Assembly: GCA_900542255.1 (NCBI GenBank)
Contig: UQMR01000073.1
Span: 1-10,925, forward strand
DNA: 10,925 nucleotides
Source of the DNA: an uncultured Porphyromonadaceae bacterium
Lineage (GTDB): Bacteria; Bacteroidota; Bacteroidia; Bacteroidales; Barnesiellaceae_A
Direction of reading: 5' to 3'
Both the position numbers and the translations under genes were made by a program. Shown piece by piece: positions 7,530 through 10,925 of the stretch; position 1 is the stretch's first letter, and the number at the start of each line of letters is the position of its first letter. The notes beneath the pieces are model-generated. The model was not told where the DNA came from and ran no database searches. It saw only the letters and a program-made list of their open reading frames with translations.

Positions 7530-7721
7530 ATGATTATAGTACCTGTAAAAGAAGGCGAGAACATAGAGAAAGCCTTGAAAAAGTTTAAAAGAAAATTTGA
7601 GAAAACCGGTATCGTAAAAGAGTTGCGTAACCGTCAGGCCTTTGAAAAGCCCTCGGTAACAAACCGTAAGAAAATGATGCACGCCATCTACGTACAACAA
7701 TTACGTCGCAACGAGGAATAA
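7530..7721 (+). CDS. rpsU: 30S ribosomal protein bS21
   Basis: The 63-residue, strongly basic protein has the bS21 pattern: MIIVPVKEGENIEKALKKFKR at the N-terminus (initial residues then the first helix), an FEKTGIVKELRNRQAFEKPS middle, and a basic C-terminal helix. Length is normal for Bacteroidetes. bS21 sits on the 30S platform near the 3' end of 16S rRNA; in Flavobacterium ribosomes it helps cover the anti-Shine-Dalgarno. The start is the ATG at 7530; the 25 bases before it (AATAATATATAACAGCT) contain no Shine-Dalgarno, unlike the rpsU genes of some Flavobacteriales reported to be autoregulated through one. xerC follows after 69 bases. Confidence 0.96.
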   Translation: MIIVPVKEGENIEKALKKFKRKFEKTGIVKELRNRQAFEKPSVTNRKKMMHAIYVQQLRRNEE

Positions 7722-7734
7722 AAAACTCGAAAAA

Positions 7735-7766
7735 TTTGTTTTCTCCGAAACTAATCCCTATATTCG
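7735..7766 (+). promoter_or_regulatory. Possible weak promoter ahead of xerC
   Basis: TTTG (7735-7738) and TATATTCG (7759-7766), 20 bases apart, match the -33/-7 pattern with one departure in the -7 box. There is no terminator after rpsU, so this would supplement read-through transcription. Confidence 0.35.
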
Positions 7767-7790
7767 TAGCGTCAGTAAGTTTATGAGGCT

Positions 7791-8702
7791 ATGAAATTAG
7801 GGTTGTTTCTACAGTATTTACGGTATGAGAAGAACTTTTCTTCTTATACCGTTTTGTGTTATAAAAACGACCTGATGCAGTTTGATGACTTCCGTCGTCG
7901 TGAGCGAGACGATGCGGAAGAGATGCCCGTTGAACCTGACGATATACGCAATTGGGTGGTTTCGCTTAGCGAGAAAGGGCTTTCAGCACGTTCCATAGGG
8001 CGGAAGATTTCGAGCCTGCGCTCCTATTTCAGGTTTGCACTCGCCCGCGGCCTGTCCGATACAAACCCTGCTGCCGATATCCGTTTGCCGAAGGTGCGGA
8101 AAGAACTTCCGTCGTTTGTGCGCCCCGAAGAGATGCAGCATCTGCTCGGAGACTCTTGTGTAGAGGTGGATGGGGGTTTTGTGACGGTGCGGGATCATCT
8201 TATTGTGGAGATGCTCTATCAGACCGGGATACGCCGTGCCGAGCTGGTTTCGCTCGCAGATGCGGCGGTAGATAATACAGCCCGCGAGATAAAGGTGCGG
8301 GGCAAACGTAATAAGGAGCGCATTGTGCCGTATGGCGCGGGTCTGTGCGATGCTATTGCGGCGTATCGCCAGGTGCGCAACAGAGAGATTGGCAAAACGG
8401 AGGCCTTTTTCGTGCGGGAAAATGGCGAGCCGCTCTATCCCGGCTTGGTCTATCGGGTCGTGAGGCGGGCGCTCGACGGTGAGGTGACGTTGCGCAAGCG
8501 CAGTCCGCATGTATTGCGTCACAGCTTCGCCTCGGCGATGCTCAACAACGGAGCGGGCCTGAATAGCGTCAAAGAGCTTCTGGGGCATAGTTCCTTGGCC
8601 TCGACCGAAGTATATACACATATTACATTTGAAGAACTCAAACAATATTACAAACAAGCCCATCCCCGGGCGTTAAAAAAAGGAGGACATTATGGAAATT
8701 AG
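7791..8702 (+). CDS. xerC: XerC-type tyrosine recombinase
   Basis: The 303-residue protein has the two-domain layout of chromosomal Xer recombinases: an N-terminal SAM-like core-binding domain (about 1-90: FLQYLRYEKNFSSYTVLCYKN, then SARSIGRKISSLRSYFRF) and a C-terminal catalytic domain. All six catalytic residues can be seen: Arg148 (TGIRRAEL), Lys172 (VRGKRNKERIVP), His240 and Arg243 (SPHVLRHSFAS), His266 (LLGHSS) and the nucleophile Tyr275 (STEVYTH). Its size, housekeeping neighbours and lack of integron or phage features point to the Xer enzyme that resolves chromosome dimers at dif rather than to a mobile-element integrase. Whether it is functionally XerC or XerD cannot be settled without its partner. 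The ATG at 7791 is used, and the 3' end overlaps hpf by 11 bases, the Gly-Gly codons 297-299 region carrying the hpf ribosome-binding site. Confidence 0.9.
   Translation: MKLGLFLQYLRYEKNFSSYTVLCYKNDLMQFDDFRRRERDDAEEMPVEPDDIRNWVVSLSEKGLSARSIGRKISSLRSYFRFALARGLSDTNPAADIRLPKVRKELPSFVRPEEMQHLLGDSCVEVDGGFVTVRDHLIVEMLYQTGIRRAELVSLADAAVDNTAREIKVRGKRNKERIVPYGAGLCDAIAAYRQVRNREIGKTEAFFVRENGEPLYPGLVYRVVRRALDGEVTLRKRSPHVLRHSFASAMLNNGAGLNSVKELLGHSSLASTEVYTHITFEELKQYYKQAHPRALKKGGHYGN
8681..8686 (+). promoter_or_regulatory. Shine-Dalgarno of hpf inside the end of xerC
   Basis: AGGAGG at 8681-8686 lies five bases before the hpf ATG at 8692 and fixes that start. It is the only full Shine-Dalgarno before any of the gene starts in this window; the others have A/T-rich upstream sequences, as is usual in Bacteroidetes. 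Confidence 0.8.
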
Positions 8703-8994
8703 AATTCAGGCGATACATTTCGACGCCACTGCTCAGCTCGAATCTTTTATTCAGAAAAAAGTTACCAAGCTCAATCGTTTTCACGACGGTATCATGGATG
8801 CCGAGGTTACGCTCAAAGTCGTAAAGCCCGAAACATCGATGAATAAAGAGGCCGGAGTGAAGCTCTCGGTTGCGGGTAGCGAACCACTGTTTTCGTGCAA
8901 AGTAGCCGATACTTTCGAGGAGGCTGTCGACCTTGCCATCGAGGCTTTGGAGCGTCAACTCGAGAAAAACAAGAAAAAAGTGGCGGGGAAATAA
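8692..8994 (+). CDS. hpf: Short ribosome hibernation-promoting factor (HPF/RaiA family)
   Basis: The 100-residue product belongs to the HPF/YfiA family that binds in the 30S decoding channel and helps inactivate ribosomes in slow growth or stress. It shows the beta-alpha-beta-beta-beta-alpha layout: MEIRIQAIHFDATAQLESFIQKKVTK, a DAEVTLKVV strand, a strand with VKLSVAGSEPLFSCKVADTF, and the final helix EEAVDLAIEALERQLEKNKKK. It ends there, so it is the short form without the C-terminal dimerisation domain of long HPF. It overlaps the last 11 bases of xerC and has an AGGAGG just upstream, so its translation may be coupled to xerC or separately controlled. No clear terminator follows; the tRNA-tuf promoter begins about 20 bases after the stop. 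Confidence 0.93.
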   Translation: MEIRIQAIHFDATAQLESFIQKKVTKLNRFHDGIMDAEVTLKVVKPETSMNKEAGVKLSVAGSEPLFSCKVADTFEEAVDLAIEALERQLEKNKKKVAGK

Positions 8995-9012
8995 AAAAAT
9001 AACCCAAATATT

Positions 9013-9042
9013 TTTGTGGATAAAAAATAATATCTAACTTTG
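9013..9042 (+). promoter_or_regulatory. Putative strong promoter of the tRNA-tuf operon
   Basis: TTTG (9013-9016, within TTTTTG) and TAACTTTG (9035-9042), 18 bases apart, match the Bacteroidetes consensus well and sit in A/T-rich sequence. Transcription would start around 9049. I see no other promoter up to the tuf start. Confidence 0.7.
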
Positions 9043-9075
9043 CACCCGCTTGACAGCTGAAATGTCGGGCGAGTG
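9043..9075 (+). other. Inverted repeat in the leader just after the tRNA-tuf promoter
   Basis: Bases 9043-9055 (CACCCGCTTGACA) can pair with 9063-9075 (TGTCGGGCGAGTG) around a 7-base loop, with one mismatch and two G-U pairs out of 13. It begins directly after the -7 box and ends eight bases before the first tRNA, so it spans the presumed start of transcription. Confidence 0.45.
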
Positions 9076-9082
9076 CATTTCT

Positions 9083-9156
9083 GCCGATATAGCTCAGTTG
9101 GCCAGAGCACGTGATTTGTAATCTCGGGGTCGTGGGTTCGAATCCCTCTATCGGCT
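9083..9156 (+). tRNA. tRNA-Thr (anticodon UGU)
   Basis: 74 bases with a full cloverleaf. The acceptor stem is GCCGATA (9083-9089) with TATCGGC (9149-9155) and discriminator T; the D arm GCTC/GAGC has G18-G19, the anticodon TGT is at 9117-9119, and the T loop is TTCGAAT. No CCA is encoded. Two U-U oppositions are present, at positions 29-41 of the anticodon stem (9112, 9124) and 50-64 of the T stem (9133, 9147). It corresponds to E. coli thrU in order and anticodon. Confidence 0.95.
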
Positions 9157-9192
9157 CTCAACAAACGTGACGCGGAAATGTAGTCAAGCATC

Positions 9193-9275
9193 GGGCGAAT
9201 ACCAGAGTGGCCAAATGGGGCAGACTGTAAATCTGCTGGTTTATACCTTCGGTGGTTCGAATCCATCTTCGCCCA
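9193..9275 (+). tRNA. tRNA-Tyr (anticodon GUA)
   Basis: 83 bases, class II tRNA with a long variable arm. The acceptor stem is GGGCGAA (9193-9199) with TTCGCCC (9268-9274) and discriminator A; the anticodon stem is GCAGA/TCTGC with loop CTGTAAA and anticodon GTA at 9227-9229; the T loop is TTCGAAT. No CCA is encoded. It corresponds to E. coli tyrU and is only four bases from the next tRNA. Confidence 0.95.
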
Positions 9276-9279
9276 CATT

Positions 9280-9352
9280 GCGGAAGTAGCTCAGTCGATA
9301 GAGCATCAGCCTTCCAAGCTGAGGGTCGCGGGTTTGAGCCCCGTCTTCCGCT
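9280..9352 (+). tRNA. tRNA-Gly (anticodon UCC)
   Basis: 73 bases with acceptor GCGGAAG (9280-9286) and CTTCCGC (9345-9351), discriminator T, anticodon loop CTTCCAA and anticodon TCC at 9313-9315. The D loop reads AGTCGATA, which puts A where G19 is expected, and the T loop reads TTTGAGC, which puts T where C56 is expected. Together these look like a swapped tertiary pair. No CCA is encoded. It corresponds to E. coli glyT. Confidence 0.94.
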
Positions 9353-9369
9353 CAAAAAAAAGAAATAAT

Positions 9370-9441
<72 letters not shown>

Positions 9442-9477
9442 CTAAGAAGTACAACATTTATTTTAAAGAATTAGACT

Positions 9478-10662
9478 ATGGCAAAAGAAGCATTCCAACG
9501 GACCAAACCGCATGTTAACATCGGTACTATTGGCCACGTAGACCACGGTAAAACAACGTTGACCGCTGCTATCACCAGCGTTCTCGCATCCAAAGGTCTT
9601 TCTGAGGTGAAGTCGTTCGACCAAATCGACAACGCTCCCGAGGAAAAAGAGAGAGGTATTACTATAAACACTGCACACGTTGAGTATGAAACAGAAAACC
9701 GTCACTATGCTCACGTAGACTGCCCCGGACACGCCGACTACGTTAAGAACATGGTAACTGGTGCTGCTCAAATGGACGGTGCTATCATCGTAGTTGCTGC
9801 TACTGATGGTCCTATGCCCCAAACTCGTGAGCACATCCTCTTGGCTCGTCAGGTGAACGTTCCTCGTTTGGTTGTTTTCTTGAACAAATGCGACCAAGTA
9901 GAAGATGAAGAGATGCTCGAGCTCGTTGAAATGGAGATGCGCGAACTTCTCGACAAATATGACTATGATGGCGAAAATACTCCTATCATCCGCGGTTCTG
10001 CACTCGGTGCATTGAACGGTGAGCCCGAGTGGGTTGAGAAGGTAATGGAGCTTATGAACGCTGTTGACACATGGATTCCTCTGCCTCCCCGTGATGTAGA
10101 TAAACCCTTCTTGATGCCTGTTGAGGACGTATTCTCGATCACAGGTCGTGGTACAGTTGCTACCGGTCGTATCGAAACTGGTGTTGTAAAAGTAGGCGAC
10201 GAAGTACAAATCACAGGTTTGGGTGCTGACAAGAAATCGGTTGTTACGGGCGTTGAGATGTTCCGTAAGATACTTGACCAAGGTCAAGCTGGTGATAACG
10301 TAGGTCTCTTGCTCCGCGGTATCGACAAGAACGAAGTAAAACGTGGTATGGTTATCTGCCACCCGGGACAAGTTCATCCTCACTCGGAATTCAAGGCTTC
10401 TGTATATATCTTGAAGAAAGAAGAGGGTGGTCGTCACACTCCGTTCCACAACCACTATCGTCCTCAATTCTACATCCGTACGCTCGACGTTACAGGTGAA
10501 ATCACTTTGCCCGAGGGTGTAGAGATGGTAATGCCCGGTGATAACGTAGAGATTACTGTAAAACTCATCACTCCGGTAGCATGCGATAAGGGTCTCCGCT
10601 TCGCAATCCGCGAGGGTGGTCGTACGGTAGGTTCGGGTCAAATCACCGATATCCTCGACTAA
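9478..10662 (+). CDS. tuf: Translation elongation factor EF-Tu
   Basis: The 394-residue GTPase carries aminoacyl-tRNA to the ribosome. Every GTP-binding motif is intact: GHVDHGKT (19-26), Thr62 of switch I in RGITIN, DCPGH (81-85) with catalytic His85, NKCD (136-139) and SAL (174-176). Domain 2 begins near residue 205 ([21 protein letters not shown]) and domain 3 near 300, ending in the usual [15 protein letters not shown]. Length is standard. Codon choice differs plainly from neighbouring genes, with many GCT, GGT, CGT and AAC codons, as expected for a very highly expressed gene. It follows four tRNA genes without a visible promoter or terminator in the 36-base gap, so it should be processed from one tRNA-mRNA transcript, and it ends at a hairpin terminator. 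Confidence 0.99.
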   Translation: MAKEAFQRTKPHVNIGTIGHVDHGKTTLTAAITSVLASKGLSEVKSFDQIDNAPEEKERGITINTAHVEYETENRHYAHVDCPGHADYVKNMVTGAAQMDGAIIVVAATDGPMPQTREHILLARQVNVPRLVVFLNKCDQVEDEEMLELVEMEMRELLDKYDYDGENTPIIRGSALGALNGEPEWVEKVMELMNAVDTWIPLPPRDVDKPFLMPVEDVFSITGRGTVATGRIETGVVKVGDEVQITGLGADKKSVVTGVEMFRKILDQGQAGDNVGLLLRGIDKNEVKRGMVICHPGQVHPHSEFKASVYILKKEEGGRHTPFHNHYRPQFYIRTLDVTGEITLPEGVEMVMPGDNVEITVKLITPVACDKGLRFAIREGGRTVGSGQITDILD

Positions 10663-10688
10663 TTCGCAGGAAAACAGACTCACAATAA

Positions 10689-10722
10689 AAAATCGCTCTT
10701 CCCTAATCGGGAGAGCGATTTT
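10689..10722 (+). terminator. Intrinsic terminator after tuf, adjacent to tRNA-Trp
   Basis: AAAATCGCTCT (10689-10699) pairs perfectly with AGAGCGATTTT (10712-10722), extended inward by a G-U and two C-G pairs, with a 6-base loop. The trailing T-run is only four bases and stops two bases before tRNA-Trp. The A-run on the other side makes it symmetrical. It could instead act as a processing hairpin. Confidence 0.8.
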
Positions 10723-10724
10723 AT

Positions 10725-10797
10725 ACGGGTTTAGCTCAGTTGGTAGAGCATTGGTCTCCAAAACCAAGTGTCGGGAGTTCGAGTCTCTCAACCCGTG
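10725..10797 (+). tRNA. tRNA-Trp (anticodon CCA)
   Basis: 73 bases with a fully paired cloverleaf. The acceptor is ACGGGTT (10725-10731) with AACCCGT (10790-10796) and discriminator G; the anticodon stem is TTGGT/ACCAA with loop CTCCAAA and anticodon CCA at 10758-10760; the D loop has G18-G19 and the T loop is TTCGAGT. No CCA tail is encoded. It lies between tuf and secE, a common location in Bacteroidetes and several other phyla. Confidence 0.96.
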
Positions 10798-10814
10798 CAA
10801 ATAAAACAGAAAAT

Positions 10815-10925
10815 ATGAAGAAATTGAAAATACTTGCCGATATACAAGATTCTTATAATGAACTTGTTCATAAAGTATCTTGGCCTACGAGCAAAGAGCT
10901 CGCAAATAGCGCTGTGGTGGTAATG
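10815..10925 (+). CDS. secE: Preprotein translocase subunit SecE, 3' part outside the window
   Basis: Only the first 37 residues are present. They show the SecE amphipathic N-terminal helix with the conserved EL-hK-V-WPT core: ELVHKVSWPTSKELANSAVVV, here residues 16-36, and the last visible residues begin the membrane segment. SecE is the essential inner-membrane partner of SecY. Its place after tuf and tRNA-Trp, normally ahead of nusG and ribosomal protein genes, supports the call. The ATG at 10815 has no Shine-Dalgarno, and no promoter is visible in the 17 bases after tRNA-Trp. Confidence 0.95.
   Translation, partial: MKKLKILADIQDSYNELVHKVSWPTSKELANSAVVVM

Noticed and set aside
7791..8702. 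Tyrosine recombinase as a mobile-element integrase
   Set aside because: No att repeats, no cargo genes and no truncated tRNA are seen; the neighbours rpsU, hpf and tuf are housekeeping genes and the protein matches Xer proteins over its whole length.
9463..10800. 445-codon open frame antisense to tuf and running through tRNA-Trp
   Set aside because: It crosses a tRNA, a terminator and tuf; long antisense frames opposite tuf are common from its codon bias.

Overview
The window looks like an ordinary chromosomal housekeeping segment from a member of the Bacteroidales (Bacteroidetes). The evidence is the repeated -33/-7 promoter pattern (TTTG, about 18-21 bases, TAnnTTTG), the near absence of Shine-Dalgarno sites, the DUF4254/heptosyltransferase pair, and the order rpsU, xerC, hpf, four tRNAs, tuf, tRNA-Trp, secE. 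I cannot place it to family or genus from sequence alone.

Left part (1-1559). A leftward operon holds a DUF4254 protein and the N-terminal part of a family 9 (heptosyltransferase-like) glycosyltransferase that runs off the window. It diverges from pflB across a 533-base gap. That gap holds a promoter for each side, a clean inverted repeat overlapping the leftward promoter, and a pflB leader of about 145 nt with tiny reading frames.

Central part (1560-7187). pflB (glycyl-radical pyruvate formate-lyase) and pflA (its radical-SAM activase) run rightward. A 12-bp hairpin lies between them and a strong terminator follows pflA. Convergent to them is a leftward operon of a two-domain-plus-C-domain Xaa-Pro aminopeptidase (M24B) and a gamma-class carbonic-anhydrase-like hexapeptide-repeat protein.

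Right part (7188-10925). After a 342-base gap come rpsU (bS21), a XerC-type tyrosine recombinase and hpf (ribosome hibernation factor), the last overlapping xerC by 11 bases. A new promoter then drives tRNA-Thr(UGU), tRNA-Tyr(GUA), tRNA-Gly(UCC), tRNA-Thr(GGU) and tuf, the same gene order as the E. coli thrU-tyrU-glyT-thrT-tufB operon. A terminator, tRNA-Trp(CCA) and the start of secE end the window. This part is a translation and growth-control cluster; the central part is anaerobic pyruvate metabolism.

I found no mobile element, CRISPR array, defence system or obviously new protein system. The most interesting signals are small. hpf is the only one of the ten gene starts with a full Shine-Dalgarno, and it lies two genes downstream of the gene for bS21, the protein known to mask the anti-Shine-Dalgarno in this phylum. 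The tRNA-Gly has an apparent A19-U56 swap for the near-universal G19-C56 pair. Two other tRNAs carry stem mismatches. A terminator ends only two bases before tRNA-Trp.
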